Shown piece by piece: positions 1 through 9,094 of a stretch of 64,000 bases of DNA; the stretch's first letter is position 1; each line of letters opens with the position of its first letter. The position numbers and the translations under genes are program-made. The stretch is from an uncultured Alphaproteobacteria bacterium (lineage in GTDB: Bacteria > Pseudomonadota > Alphaproteobacteria > Micavibrionales > Micavibrionaceae). The stretch is from positions 62,001-126,000 of the forward strand of contig CAADGI010000023.1 in assembly GCA_900696495.1 (NCBI GenBank), in the 5' to 3' direction. The notes under the pieces were generated by a model. The model did no database searches and had not been told where the DNA came from. It saw only the letters and a list, made by a program, of their open reading frames with translations.

Positions 1-676
1 TCGCCGGGACCGTTTCGCTCGTGATCCCGCAGGCGCCCATGAAGCCCAAAGCTTCACTGATCCGGCCCGCCATCTCCTCATATCTCTTGGTGAGGGGGCT
101 GTCCTTGACGAATTCGAGGTTCCAGCCATGGACGCGGTGCAAATCCGCATAACCGCCATCGGCGAAAGCGCGCAGAAGGTTCAGCGTCGCCGCCGACTGG
201 TTATAGGCCTTGAGCATGCGCTCGGGGTCGGGCTTGCGCCCTTTTTCCGAGAATTCGAAACCGTTGATGTTGTCGCCGCGGTAAGCGGGCAGGGTGACGC
301 TGCCTTGCGTTTCGGAATCGCTTGAGCGCGGCTTGGCGAACTGCCCGGCGATGCGGCCGAGTTTGACGACGGGGAGCGAGCCGGCATAGGTCAGGACCAC
401 GGCCATTTGAAGAATGACGCGGAACGTGTCGCGGATTTTATTGGCGCCGAATTCAGAGAAACTTTCGGCGCAGTCGCCGCCCTGGAGCAGGAAGGCCTGT
501 CCTTCGGCAACCTTGGCCAGTCTTGCCTGGAGGTTGCGCGCCTCGCCCGCGAAGACAAGCGGCGGCAGCCTCGAAATCTCGGTTTCGATGCGTTTCAGGG
601 CCGCCTGGTCGTCATAAACCGGCATTTGCAAGACCGGTTTCGTGCGCCAGGATGAGGGGGACCAGTTCCGGGACAT
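1..676 (-). CDS. aroG: class II 3-deoxy-7-phosphoheptulonate (DAHP) synthase, 5' part only
   Basis: Condenses phosphoenolpyruvate with erythrose 4-phosphate, the first step of the shikimate pathway to aromatic amino acids. Only the first 225 codons are in the window; the gene runs off the left edge. Reading down from the ATG at 674-676 gives an N-terminus beginning [14 protein letters not shown], then the class II hallmark GGDCAESF and later KPRSSD and [11 protein letters not shown]. All are diagnostic of the plant-like type II family rather than the E. coli type I enzymes. No strong ribosome site precedes the ATG. Family assignment is firm; the symbol is the one often used in alphaproteobacteria. 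Confidence 0.93.
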   Translation of the reverse strand, partial: MSRNWSPSSWRTKPVLQMPVYDDQAALKRIETEISRLPPLVFAGEARNLQARLAKVAEGQAFLLQGGDCAESFSEFGANKIRDTFRVILQMAVVLTYAGSLPVVKLGRIAGQFAKPRSSDSETQGSVTLPAYRGDNINGFEFSEKGRKPDPERMLKAYNQSAATLNLLRAFADGGYADLHRVHGWNLEFVKDSPLTKRYEEMAGRISEALGFMGACGITSETVPA

Positions 677-853
677 AAAGTAATCCGTTAACCTTTTCGC
701 TTTAAAATTATCCTTATATATAGCAATTCAAGGGGTTTAGCCAAGCGAATAAGGCCTCTGATAATCCAGTATTTTTCCGGCTTGTGATACCTTCCTGCTT
801 GTCAGGCCGAGGGCTGGGGTATTAAGATTGACGGGGACGGGGGAGCGGTAGCC

Positions 854-2020
854 ATGGTTGAATTGGCAGACGAGAACAACAAGCTGGACTGGGCGGCCAC
901 GCTGCGCGCCATGAGCCCGGCTTTTGACGCCATCCGCCCGGATGCTTCATGGGCGACGCGCAACACTGTCCACCAGACCGCCCAGAAAATCATCGAGACG
1001 CTGGAACAGGATGCCGCAACGCTGGAAAGCGAGGCGAATTTCATTTTCTCCCACGCCGCCGGAGGTGAAGGAATGACCCCGCAGAGCGTCGCCATGTTAC
1101 TGCGCTGGCATATCGCCGAGCGCACACCCAGCCTTTCGTCGCTGGCGATTTTCGCGGCCCGCAATCTGGCGTTTGGCATGCCGCCGGAAATCGCGCGCGG
1201 CGTCCTCGCGGCCAGCGTCATCGGCGAAGCTGAAAACAACCTGCCGTATCACAACAATCTTCACTATAAAAAAGTGCTGTTCCAGACCATGCGTCTCATC
1301 GCGATGCATAATCATATCTATGAAGGCACGGATCAGGCGCTCGACGGGAAAAAAACGGGGCTGCTGATCATCGCCGCCTGCATTCACGATCTCGGCCATG
1401 ATGGCAAGGGCAACACGATCAAGGGCGTCTTCGAGCCCGGCAGGCTGGAGCGCCGGGCTTTCAAGTTGGCCTTCCCGTATCTTGAGGCGTGCGGCATCGA
1501 CTATGCCGATCTCGAAAAGCTGAGAGTCATGCTTCTGTGCACGGATGTCGCGCCGCTCGGCGACCCGGCCAATCCGGTGAACCAGATGAAATCGGCCTAC
1601 CGCTACCATTTCCTCGGCCAGAAAAGAAAGACCGGCCCGCTCAATCTCGACGAGGATCTCGAGCCGCTGCAGAGGGATGCCGAACTGACCATGATGTGCG
1701 CCATCCTGCACGAGGCCGATATCGGCACGTCGGCAGGGCTTGATTACGCCGTCACGGTCTATGAAACCGGGCTTTATAAACGCGAGATGGGCGAGGAGCA
1801 GGCCTTCCCGCAGGATGTCGTGGATTTCCTGAATGACATCTGCCAGCGGCAGATGCTGACCGACGCGGGCCAGCGCTTGTTCGCCGCCAATATGGCGCGC
1901 ATCTTCGCGCTGGCCGAGAAGGAAATCGCCGACGGCAATCATGCCTTCCCGCAGCCGGAATATTCCGATTTCCTGCTGCTCCACCGCGCGGATGACAGCA
2001 CGGGTAAAACCATCAACTAG
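854..2020 (+). CDS. HD-domain protein matching class I 3',5'-cyclic nucleotide phosphodiesterases
   Basis: Predicted soluble metal-dependent phosphohydrolase of 388 residues. Residues 132-137 read YHNNLH and residues 178-187 read HDLGHDGKGN. The latter satisfies the class I PDE signature H-D-[hydrophobic]-x-H-x-[AG]-x2-[NQ]. A further Asp at 289 (HEADIG) sits where these enzymes keep their last metal ligand. This pattern is typical of eukaryotic cAMP/cGMP phosphodiesterases and uncommon in bacteria. No transmembrane, GAF or response-regulator domain is evident. Start is the ATG with a GGGAG-like site about 10 bases upstream. It converges on lpxL with abutting stop codons. Fold is well supported; cyclic nucleotide specificity is inference. 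Confidence 0.8.
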   Translation: MVELADENNKLDWAATLRAMSPAFDAIRPDASWATRNTVHQTAQKIIETLEQDAATLESEANFIFSHAAGGEGMTPQSVAMLLRWHIAERTPSLSSLAIFAARNLAFGMPPEIARGVLAASVIGEAENNLPYHNNLHYKKVLFQTMRLIAMHNHIYEGTDQALDGKKTGLLIIAACIHDLGHDGKGNTIKGVFEPGRLERRAFKLAFPYLEACGIDYADLEKLRVMLLCTDVAPLGDPANPVNQMKSAYRYHFLGQKRKTGPLNLDEDLEPLQRDAELTMMCAILHEADIGTSAGLDYAVTVYETGLYKREMGEEQAFPQDVVDFLNDICQRQMLTDAGQRLFAANMARIFALAEKEIADGNHAFPQPEYSDFLLLHRADDSTGKTIN

Positions 2021-2890
2021 TTATTTAAGGTCCCAGCGCCGATGCAGCCATAGCCACTGGCCAGGATCCTGCACGATCCAGTCCTGGATCAGGCCGTTCG
2101 CCTCGGCAAGAACATCGGCGACCGGCAGCGGTTCGCCGTTATCGTCGAAAATTTTCATTGGTTTGTAAGCCGTCAATTCAAACTGCGCGGGACCCGTGCG
2201 GCGGTTCTGCACGGGGATGAGGGGCGCGTTGTATTTCTGGCACAGTACGACGGCGATGGGGTTGGTCATGGCCGGGTGGCCAAAGAAATCAACGGCGATC
2301 CCTTCGTGATATTTCTGGTCGATCAGGATACCGAGATATTCCCTGTTCTTCATCACATTCATTAAATCGCGCCCGCTGGAGCGTGCTTTCGGAATGGCCT
2401 TGATCCGGCCGCCGAGCGTCCGCGCATGTTCGAGAAGATAATCCGCCATCGGGTTGTTGGGCGCGCGGTAAGTAAGGCTGGGGATGACATCAAAACGGAC
2501 ATGCAGCGTCGTCATGTCGATTTCCCAGTTGCCCTGGTGCGCGGCGATAAAAACAGCGCCCTGGCCGGCATCGATTGTTTTTTTGATGATGTCTTCATTG
2601 ACGATTTTCACGCGCGTTCCGGCGATTTTTTCCAGGTGCGGGTATTCGGCGATGACGCGGCCCAGATTGTCCCACATATTCACGATAATCCGCGATTTTT
2701 CGGCGTCCGGCAGGCCGGGCAGAGCAAGGTCCAGATTTCTTCGCGCCTTGCGCGAGGCGGCGAGGCGGGGACCGATCATGCGGCCTATGAACCCGCCGAG
2801 ATTCGAAGCGGCAACCGGCGGCAACAGGAAACAGACGGCAAAAAAAACATAAAGAACGACGGCTTCGAGAATGTAGCGCAGATGTTTCAT
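2021..2890 (-). CDS. lpxL: lipid A biosynthesis acyltransferase, LpxL/HtrB family
   Basis: Inner-membrane acyltransferase expected to add a secondary acyl chain to Kdo2-lipid A precursor. The 289-residue protein has an N-terminal membrane anchor (residues 7-30). Its HQGNWE motif at 118-123 is the H-x4-D/E catalytic motif of the family. Later segments such as ILIDQK and the C-terminal WLWLHRRW are also typical. It is the last gene of a waaA-lpxK-lpxL unit: its ATG overlaps the lpxK stop in TAATG, so translation is coupled. Whether it transfers lauroyl, myristoyl or another chain cannot be read from sequence. Confidence 0.88.
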   Translation of the reverse strand: MKHLRYILEAVVLYVFFAVCFLLPPVAASNLGGFIGRMIGPRLAASRKARRNLDLALPGLPDAEKSRIIVNMWDNLGRVIAEYPHLEKIAGTRVKIVNEDIIKKTIDAGQGAVFIAAHQGNWEIDMTTLHVRFDVIPSLTYRAPNNPMADYLLEHARTLGGRIKAIPKARSSGRDLMNVMKNREYLGILIDQKYHEGIAVDFFGHPAMTNPIAVVLCQKYNAPLIPVQNRRTGPAQFELTAYKPMKIFDDNGEPLPVADVLAEANGLIQDWIVQDPGQWLWLHRRWDLK

Positions 2891-3888
2891 TATCCGGCCA
2901 GCCGTGTTTTCAGGAAATCCGTAAGGGCGGATTCATTGTCCCACGCCAGTTTTATATCCGCCACATGCACCGTGACATCCGGCACGCCCGGCAGGCGCAG
3001 GGAATCTTTTTTCGTGGTCAGAAGCTCGGCGTTCCATTCCTTCGCGCGTTCCCGCAGATTCTGCACGTCTTTCTCGCTATAGGGATAATGATCGGGGAAG
3101 CTGATGGTCTTGACGATATCGAGATTGAGGCGCTCGCGCATGAAGGAGAAGAATTTTTCAGGGTAGCCGAGGCCCGCGAAGGCGACGTATTTTTTATCCG
3201 CCGGCAGCGGCGCGGCAAGGTCAGGCTCCAGTTTCGCGCGGATGAGCGGCTTGTCCGCGGGCAGCGAGGCGGTAACGCCGCGCATATCCTCACCGATCAG
3301 GATGAACAGATCGGCCTTTGCGATTCCTTTCTTCAAAGGTTCGCGCAGCGGCCCCGCGGGCAGCATCTTGCCGTTGCCGAAACCCATTTCGCCGTTAATG
3401 ACGACGATTTTAACATCCTTGTGAATGCCGGGATTCTGGAGGCCGTCATCCATCAAGACGAGATCGGCATTATGTTTGGCGGCCAGCAACGCGCCCTGAA
3501 CCCGGTCGACGGCGATGATTGTGGGTGCGTGCCCGGCGAGGACCAGGGCTTCGTCGCCCGTCGCCCATGAATTGTGTTTTGACGTGTTCACCAGCAGCGG
3601 CCCGCGTTCGCCGCCGCCGTAACCGCGCAGCAGGAAAAAGGGTTTTTTCGCGAGATTGTTTTTTGTGATGATATCCATCACCGCGATGGAAGTGGGTGTT
3701 TTGCCGGTGCCGCCCGCATTGACATTGCCGATGCAGACGACCGGGATATCCAGTTTCTCCGGCGTCACGGAATGCTGGTGGAATTCATAACCCAACCTGT
3801 AGAGAAGCGAAAACGGCGTCAGGATTTTTTCCCTCAGCGAAATCTCGCCGCCTTTTCTATACCAGAATGCGGGCGTTTTCAGTGCCAT
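2890..3888 (-). CDS. lpxK: tetraacyldisaccharide 4'-kinase
   Basis: Phosphorylates the 4' position of the lipid A disaccharide at the inner membrane. The N-terminus (MALKTPAFWYR) is typical of LpxK, followed by the P-loop GNVNAGGTGKTP at residues 54-65. Length of 332 residues is normal. A longer reading from 3927 is possible. The ATG at 3886-3888 is preferred because it overlaps the waaA stop by ten bases and starts at the conserved N-terminus. It lies between waaA and lpxL, overlapping both, which puts lipid A acylation, phosphorylation and Kdo transfer in one operon. Confidence 0.9.
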   Translation of the reverse strand: MALKTPAFWYRKGGEISLREKILTPFSLLYRLGYEFHQHSVTPEKLDIPVVCIGNVNAGGTGKTPTSIAVMDIITKNNLAKKPFFLLRGYGGGERGPLLVNTSKHNSWATGDEALVLAGHAPTIIAVDRVQGALLAAKHNADLVLMDDGLQNPGIHKDVKIVVINGEMGFGNGKMLPAGPLREPLKKGIAKADLFILIGEDMRGVTASLPADKPLIRAKLEPDLAAPLPADKKYVAFAGLGYPEKFFSFMRERLNLDIVKTISFPDHYPYSEKDVQNLRERAKEWNAELLTTKKDSLRLPGVPDVTVHVADIKLAWDNESALTDFLKTRLAG

Positions 3889-5180
3889 GGCCGGGTCCCG
3901 GTTTTTTCGGCGGAAAAATCCAGCCACGGCGCGATGGATTCAATCACGATATCCACCACTCTTGATTTCACGCGCGTAAACTCGAGGCCGTTCTGTTGCA
4001 TCGCTGCAAGTTTCTGCGGGTTCGACAGAAAAGCCCCAACGGCTTCCTCAAGTTCGGATTCAGTGTTCACGCCCAGCGCGCCGCCCGCATTGCTCATTTC
4101 CTCGAACAACTCTTTCTGGAACTGAACATTCGGGCCGTACAACACCGCGCAGTTAAGCTGCGCCGCCTCGATCGGGTTGTGTCCGCCGCCGCCGTCATCG
4201 CTGAAAGAGCGGCCGATGCAGGCCAGCGGCGCGAGGCGGTAGAAAAGCCCGAGCTCGCCGAACGTATCGGCAATGTAGATATCGGTATCGTAGGAAGGGA
4301 GAATCCTGATTTCGCCGCGCAGGATGAATTTCAGATTGGCCTGTTCGCAGGTGGCGATGATGTCCTGCCTGCGCTCGGGGTGGCGGGGCACGATGATGGT
4401 CAGGAGATCGGGGAATTTCAGCTTCAGTTTCTGGTGCACCCGGCAGGCAAGCGACTCTTCGCCCTTATGCGAACTGGCGTAAAGCCACACCGGGCGCTGG
4501 CCGATGGCGCCGCCGACGGCTTTCAGATCGGTTTCGCTGAAGGAAAGCGGCTTGGCGCTGTATTTGATGTTGCCAGTCGCGATGACATTCGCGGCGCCGA
4601 GCGCGCGGAAACGCGCCGCTTCTTTCTCACCCTGCGCGAGGATCAGGGAGAACGCGCCGAGGACTTCTTTCGCCGCGCCGCCGAACCACGACCAGCGGCG
4701 GAATGATTTTTCCGAAAGCCGTGCATTCACCAGAATGGCGGGAATGCCGCGTGATTTGATATCGATGAGCATGTTTGGCCACAGCTCGGATTCCATCCAG
4801 AGCACGAGCTCGGGCCGCCAGTGATCGAGAAACTGCTTTGTCCATGCCGGGTGATCGACCGGGTAAAACTGGTGCATGGCCCCGGCGGGCAGGTTCTTGC
4901 GCATCATATTGGCCGAGGAAACCGTGCCGGTGGTCATGAGGATCTGCGTGCCGGGCACCAGCCTCTGCAGCCGCTCGACAAGGATCAGGGCCGATTGTGC
5001 CTCGCCGATGCTGGCGGCATGGACCCAGATCAGCGGCGCATTGCCCCGCGCCAGGCTGGCCCGGCCCTGCCGCTCGCCCAGATGGGCGGGCAGTTCCTTG
5101 CCCTTCCTGGAACGGGCATGGAGCAGGGCGCGCAGCAGGAGGCCGCTGGCCCCGGACACCGATTTATAAAACTGAAGCAT
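3879..5180 (-). CDS. waaA: 3-deoxy-D-manno-octulosonic acid (Kdo) transferase
   Basis: Transfers Kdo from CMP-Kdo to the lipid A precursor at the cytoplasmic face of the inner membrane. An N-terminal hydrophobic stretch is followed by HAASIGEAQSA, which holds the catalytic Glu of GT30 enzymes. ESELWPN, a PRHPER motif and GGGGHNPIEAA in the nucleotide-binding C-terminal half also fit. About 433 residues, normal for the family. The start is taken as the ATG at 5180; an in-frame TTG three codons upstream is possible. First gene of the waaA-lpxK-lpxL unit. Specificity for one or two Kdo residues is not determinable. Confidence 0.92.
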   Translation of the reverse strand: MLQFYKSVSGASGLLLRALLHARSRKGKELPAHLGERQGRASLARGNAPLIWVHAASIGEAQSALILVERLQRLVPGTQILMTTGTVSSANMMRKNLPAGAMHQFYPVDHPAWTKQFLDHWRPELVLWMESELWPNMLIDIKSRGIPAILVNARLSEKSFRRWSWFGGAAKEVLGAFSLILAQGEKEAARFRALGAANVIATGNIKYSAKPLSFSETDLKAVGGAIGQRPVWLYASSHKGEESLACRVHQKLKLKFPDLLTIIVPRHPERRQDIIATCEQANLKFILRGEIRILPSYDTDIYIADTFGELGLFYRLAPLACIGRSFSDDGGGGHNPIEAAQLNCAVLYGPNVQFQKELFEEMSNAGGALGVNTESELEEAVGAFLSNPQKLAAMQQNGLEFTRVKSRVVDIVIESIAPWLDFSAEKTGTRPWH

Positions 5181-5268
5181 GCATGCCAAAACGTCACTAA
5201 AGCCTTGTTTTCCGCAGTAGATATAAGGCTATAAAGCGGGATTTGGCAATGATTAAGGGCTTAACGGC

Positions 5269-6120
5269 CTAGTTTTGGCAGCTGCCGCCGCTATAACTGC
5301 TGGGCACGTAATGGCATCCGGGCGGCAGGCAGGCCTTTTCCTGATATTCGATAGGGTCGAGTTTCGAGCGCCTGACGACCACGCCTGTCTCGATCTGCAA
5401 GGTCGCGCCGCCGCAGTTCCCGGGATCGAGGAGATCGAAGAAGACAAGCTGGTTGTCTTCCTCCCAGGGCGTGAACGGATTGACGGTGGCAACGTCAAAG
5501 TTCTCTGCCCAGCGCGCCGGTATGCCGAGGCAGGCCTCGGGAAGAATGCGTTTGTCGTCCGTGTCGCGATAATTCTCGAAGGTGAAAAAGCCGTCGGCGT
5601 TCGGAATTTCGATGAAATCGACGCATTTTGATTCCAGCCATACGTCACGCATGCTGGTGCAAAGATAGGACGTGCCCGGCATGCCGTGAACGGGACCCGG
5701 TATGTAGTCGAGCGTGAGGGAGCGGTGGCCGCGGAACCTGTGCGGGAAATTCGCTTCAAGATAGGAGCCGAGCGCGCCGCCGACGAGAGTTTGCAGCGCC
5801 ATGTCCATGCTGTTCGGGGGCAGAACGATTCCCCATCGCGGCGTTTCGCTGAACATATTGAACGCTTCGTAGGCGAGAATGTTCATGAACTGGTCGAAGC
5901 AGGTATATTCCAGGACGCTGTCCGGCTTGACGATCAGGTTCTGATTCTGGGTGATTTCACGCTGGGCTTCCAGCCATGCGCGGGAGCGCAGGGATTCGTA
6001 ATAGAGCGGGTCGCAGGGGGTCGGGGCAATCCCGGCCAGCGCGGGCGAAATACCTGATACAAAAAGAACAAGTGCCGTCAAAACGACGTAAACCGTTCTT
6101 TTTGAACTATAAAAGTTCAT
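5269..6120 (-). CDS. secreted cysteine-rich protein of unknown function, paralogue 1
   Basis: I do not recognise this 283-residue protein. The start at 6118-6120 gives a clear Sec signal peptide ending ISPALAG; longer readings add an improbable N-terminus. The mature part shares a series of blocks with the next gene upstream: RAWLEAQR, KPDSVLEYTCF, FSETPRW, NFPHRF, a Cys-flanked segment near SKCVDF, DKRILPEACLG and a C-terminal GCHY with cysteines. The conserved cysteines imply disulfides in the periplasm or outside the cell. It follows the paralogue by about 80 bases on the same strand, so the two arose by duplication and are probably co-transcribed. Confidence 0.7.
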   Translation of the reverse strand: MNFYSSKRTVYVVLTALVLFVSGISPALAGIAPTPCDPLYYESLRSRAWLEAQREITQNQNLIVKPDSVLEYTCFDQFMNILAYEAFNMFSETPRWGIVLPPNSMDMALQTLVGGALGSYLEANFPHRFRGHRSLTLDYIPGPVHGMPGTSYLCTSMRDVWLESKCVDFIEIPNADGFFTFENYRDTDDKRILPEACLGIPARWAENFDVATVNPFTPWEEDNQLVFFDLLDPGNCGGATLQIETGVVVRRSKLDPIEYQEKACLPPGCHYVPSSYSGGSCQN

Positions 6121-6203
6121 GCGTGCCCCTGGGGAAATGTATAAAACACAGCTCCTAAGTAAAATTTTACAGGAAAACAGGGGGTTGGCGCAAATGGCTT
6201 TTA

Positions 6204-7514
6204 TCAGGGCGCGACGCATGTGGAACCCCCTTCGTAATGGCAGTTCGGCGCCACGCAGAACTTGTCGAGTATTTCCTCGGTCGACCGGACGGAGACATTG
6301 CCCTGGGAATCGACGTCATATGTTTTCAAAACGGTAATCAGGCCCGTAGGGATGGGCGGGGTGCATCCTACCTCGCCGCCATTCTGCGCGAGAAGCCAGT
6401 TGTTGCTAAAGACCCTGTCAAAAAGGACATACGCGTATTCCCTGTTCTCTGAAAGATCGATCATGTCCTGCGTGATCTTCGTGCCGCCCGTGCACATCTC
6501 GGGCAGAATACGCGGATCGACATCGATGAGTTCCGAAAATTTCCAGAAACGGTCGTCCGTCACTATGTCGGCGCATTTCGAGAGGAAATAAACCTGGTCC
6601 ATGAAATTGCAGTTGTAACCGCCTGCGCCGCTGATCTCCATATAGTCGAGGGCCGTGGCCGCGCCGCCCAGAAACCTGTGGCTGAAATTCTGGTTTATAT
6701 AGTTTCTGAGACTTTCCTTCACAAGACCTTCGAGAGACGTGGCGAGTTTGTCGGGCCCCATATAGACGTTGATGCCCACGCACGGAACAGGGAACCAGTT
6801 GATCCAGCCGATGAGCCAGTTGCTGGTGATGGGCACGTGGTGCGGCATGCACAGCACGCTCCCGACAACCCCGGCGGGCCCGGTGAGGCCGATAAAGCCC
6901 TGAGGCGTGGTGAATTTTTGAAGAACCTCGGTGAGGAGGGATGAGACATCGATTTCGCCCGAGCCCGCGTTGGAGAATTCCTGCAGATCCTCGGGAAGAA
7001 TATTGTACATGTCTCCGAAAAGTTCGGCCGGGTTAACGCCGATGCTGGGGCCGGTAAAGCCGTCACCGGTCCAGCGCTCGGTTTCCGAGAAAAGCGGTGC
7101 CGCGAACGACACGGCAAGATCGTTGAACTGGTTGAAGCAGGTATATTCCAGAATTGAATCCGGTTTGCGGATCAGCACCTGCGCCTTGATCATGTCGCGC
7201 TGGGATTCCAGCCAGGCGCGGGCGTAAATCTGGTTCATGAAGTCGGCGTCGCAGGTGCAGCCGGGCGCCGGCGTATTGGTCGGCAAGCATACGCCGCCGC
7301 CGGTGGCCTTCGGCTGGTTGGGCGAGCCCGGCGCGGTCGGACCATCGCCCCGGACAAGCGGAAGGTTCGGCGTTGCGGGAACGATGCAGGGAACGCCCGC
7401 GAAACATCCCGCCTGTGCCTGGTTCATTGTAAAAATCATGAAACAGAAAACAACGCCGAGAATAATTTTCAGGCTGAAAAAGGAGGAGCGGGAATGGCGG
7501 GGCGTCATGATCAT
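6204..7514 (-). CDS. secreted cysteine-rich protein of unknown function, paralogue 2
   Basis: A 436-residue protein with a signal peptide (MNQAQAG near the cleavage site) and a Pro/Gly-rich linker. A conserved region shared with the neighbouring gene follows: RAWLESQR, KPDSILEYTCF, FSETERW, NFSHRF, SKCADI, DPRILPEMCTG and NCHYEGG. An insertion of roughly 100 residues in the middle, rich in Gly, Pro and Trp, is absent from the shorter paralogue. Its ATG overlaps the stop of the upstream gene in ATGA, indicating translational coupling. No enzymatic motif was seen. A structural or surface role is only a guess. Confidence 0.72.
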   Translation of the reverse strand: MIMTPRHSRSSFFSLKIILGVVFCFMIFTMNQAQAGCFAGVPCIVPATPNLPLVRGDGPTAPGSPNQPKATGGGVCLPTNTPAPGCTCDADFMNQIYARAWLESQRDMIKAQVLIRKPDSILEYTCFNQFNDLAVSFAAPLFSETERWTGDGFTGPSIGVNPAELFGDMYNILPEDLQEFSNAGSGEIDVSSLLTEVLQKFTTPQGFIGLTGPAGVVGSVLCMPHHVPITSNWLIGWINWFPVPCVGINVYMGPDKLATSLEGLVKESLRNYINQNFSHRFLGGAATALDYMEISGAGGYNCNFMDQVYFLSKCADIVTDDRFWKFSELIDVDPRILPEMCTGGTKITQDMIDLSENREYAYVLFDRVFSNNWLLAQNGGEVGCTPPIPTGLITVLKTYDVDSQGNVSVRSTEEILDKFCVAPNCHYEGGSTCVAP

Positions 7515-7963
7515 TTTTGCTCCGCCATTATATACTGGCCCTTATTGGGTTCCCATACATAAACCGTGTAGCTGTAATCATTGACCGCATTTTGATAGGC
7601 GAGCAGGCTGCGGACGCCCTTCGTATGCTGGTTGCCGAGCGCGAGGCCGCGGGCAGGGATATCGCCGAGCTTCCGGATGCCGCTCTCGCTTTCCGAAAGA
7701 ACCATGAAGCTGCAGGGCGAGGATATCTTGCCGCAGTTTTTGTCATGCACGATGAATTCATCCAGCCCGTCCTCATTGAGATCCACGGGCGCGACCATGA
7801 GGCCGTCGGAGACATCGCGCTGGAGGTAATGGCTAAGGGCAAGGCGGGAGCTGTCGCTGATGTTGGCGCCGAAGCCAAGCCGCTCGGCGGCGCTGGCCGG
7901 AACGGCAGGCGCCAAAAATACCAAAAGCCCTGAAAACAGGGATAAAAGCGCGAAAATTCTCAA
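7511..7963 (-). CDS. small secreted protein with FG-GAP-like Asp/Asn segment
   Basis: A 150-residue exported protein with a signal peptide ending ASAAE. The mature part contains VDLNEDGLDEFIV, which resembles the calcium-binding loop of FG-GAP/VCBS repeats and is often an extracellular adhesion or integrity motif. Two cysteines (NCGK...PCSF) may form a disulfide. It is the first gene of a three-gene coupled unit with the two cysteine-rich paralogues downstream, so it probably works with them outside the cytoplasm. Function unknown. Confidence 0.65.
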   Translation of the reverse strand: MRIFALLSLFSGLLVFLAPAVPASAAERLGFGANISDSSRLALSHYLQRDVSDGLMVAPVDLNEDGLDEFIVHDKNCGKISSPCSFMVLSESESGIRKLGDIPARGLALGNQHTKGVRSLLAYQNAVNDYSYTVYVWEPNKGQYIMAEQK

Positions 7964-8065
7964 AATCCGCCCCGTCGAAGGTCAAAACGACCGCTCCTGT
8001 AATTTTAGCAAATTACAGCCATTGCTGGCAAAGAGTTTGGAAAATAAGACTTTTTTGGTGATAAA

Positions 8066-8296
8066 TCAGGCCGCTTTCGACCCGGGAAGGTCGATATCGA
8101 GAATCGCCATGTTGAAATCATAGGACGTTTCGCCGTCTTCCTCGTCCTTGTAGATCGTGCCGATGAATTCGCCGTTGATGTCGACCTCGACGGAATCGCC
8201 GTTTTTGCGGGCCTTCAGGTAGATATTGGGGTTGTTGAAGGTCGTCTGCATATAGGCCTGCAGGCGGGTGATTTCTTGTTGCGTGAAATTGGCCAT
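8066..8296 (-). CDS. DUF3126 family protein
   Basis: A 76-residue cytoplasmic protein. The pattern of RLQAYMQTTFNNPNI, GEFIGTIYKDEEDGETSY and a C-terminal AILDIDL matches the DUF3126 family, known from alphaproteobacteria and without an established role. An SD-like GGGGAGA lies upstream of the ATG. It stands downstream of olsA on the same strand with a short gap. Family assignment is from memory of the conserved pattern. Confidence 0.75.
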   Translation of the reverse strand: MANFTQQEITRLQAYMQTTFNNPNIYLKARKNGDSVEVDINGEFIGTIYKDEEDGETSYDFNMAILDIDLPGSKAA

Positions 8297-8323
8297 GGTC
8301 GTCTCCCCTTTATCCAGGCCGCG

Positions 8324-9094
8324 CTAGGCGGCTTTCAGCCCCTTGCTTACGCTGTCATGGCAGGTTTTGGCAAGCATTTTTCTGTCGGTAAAGTCGCGGG
8401 CGCGGACCGGCGGGTGGAAGGTGACAGTCAATCTTGCGCCGGATGTTTTGGCGAAACGCCACAGATGCGGCGGCAGCCCCATGTCAAGGTCGCGCGGCCA
8501 GGCATAGAGGTCGCGTTCGTCTTTCGTGGCGGGAGCTCTGCCGCTGACTTCATCCAGCCTGATCGTGACCGGCTGGAGAAAAATATCCTCGTTGCCTTCG
8601 CCAAGCGCGAGGGTGAACAGGCTGGATTTGAACGGCTCGACGTCATAACCGCTGGTCGAGGTGCCTTCGGGAAAAATAATCAGGCTTCTTCCGGATGCGA
8701 CTTTCGCGGCAATCTTGTTCGTCTCGTCCGCGATGGCGGTGCGGCGGCGCTCGATGAATTCCGTCTGCTGGAGCTTGGAGAGAAAACCGAACACAGGCCA
8801 TTTCTCGACTTCGCTTTTTGCGACGAATGACGCTTTCAGGATGCTGCCGAGCAGGGGCACGTCGAGATAGGACAGGTGATTGGACATGTAAAACACCTGG
8901 TGCCCGCGCAACGGAATGCCCTCGACGCTGTAGCGGATCTGGAAGATCGTGCGCACGCCGTTTTCCCAGAGGAACGGGATGGTATAGGCGTATTTGCCGC
9001 GGTGAAAAAGCAAAACGATTATCTGCGGCGGCACGAGCAGGAGCGACCATAGCAAGAAGGCGGCAATTTTGAGGGATGCTTTAAATGAGCTCAT
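8324..9094 (-). CDS. olsA: lyso-ornithine lipid / 1-acylglycerol-3-phosphate O-acyltransferase
   Basis: PlsC-fold membrane acyltransferase of about 256 residues. After an N-terminal hydrophobic anchor comes NHLSYLDV (the NH-x4-D catalytic motif), a basic patch, then FPEGTSTSG (the FPEGT acceptor motif). It is translationally overlapped with olsB (the olsB stop lies 14 bases inside this gene). It therefore most likely performs the second step of ornithine-lipid synthesis, O-acylation of lyso-ornithine lipid, rather than bulk phosphatidic acid synthesis. A longer start at 9145 exists but would run deep into olsB. Confidence 0.82.
   Translation of the reverse strand: MSSFKASLKIAAFLLWSLLLVPPQIIVLLFHRGKYAYTIPFLWENGVRTIFQIRYSVEGIPLRGHQVFYMSNHLSYLDVPLLGSILKASFVAKSEVEKWPVFGFLSKLQQTEFIERRRTAIADETNKIAAKVASGRSLIIFPEGTSTSGYDVEPFKSSLFTLALGEGNEDIFLQPVTIRLDEVSGRAPATKDERDLYAWPRDLDMGLPPHLWRFAKTSGARLTVTFHPPVRARDFTDRKMLAKTCHDSVSKGLKAA

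Noticed and set aside
1097-1984. Long reading frame antisense to the class I PDE-like gene
   Set aside because: Its translation has no family features and is Arg/His-rich; the plus-strand frame has clear HD/PDE motifs.
3888-3927. Thirteen-codon upstream extension of lpxK
   Set aside because: The conserved LpxK N-terminus starts at 3888, and the extension would lie fully within waaA.
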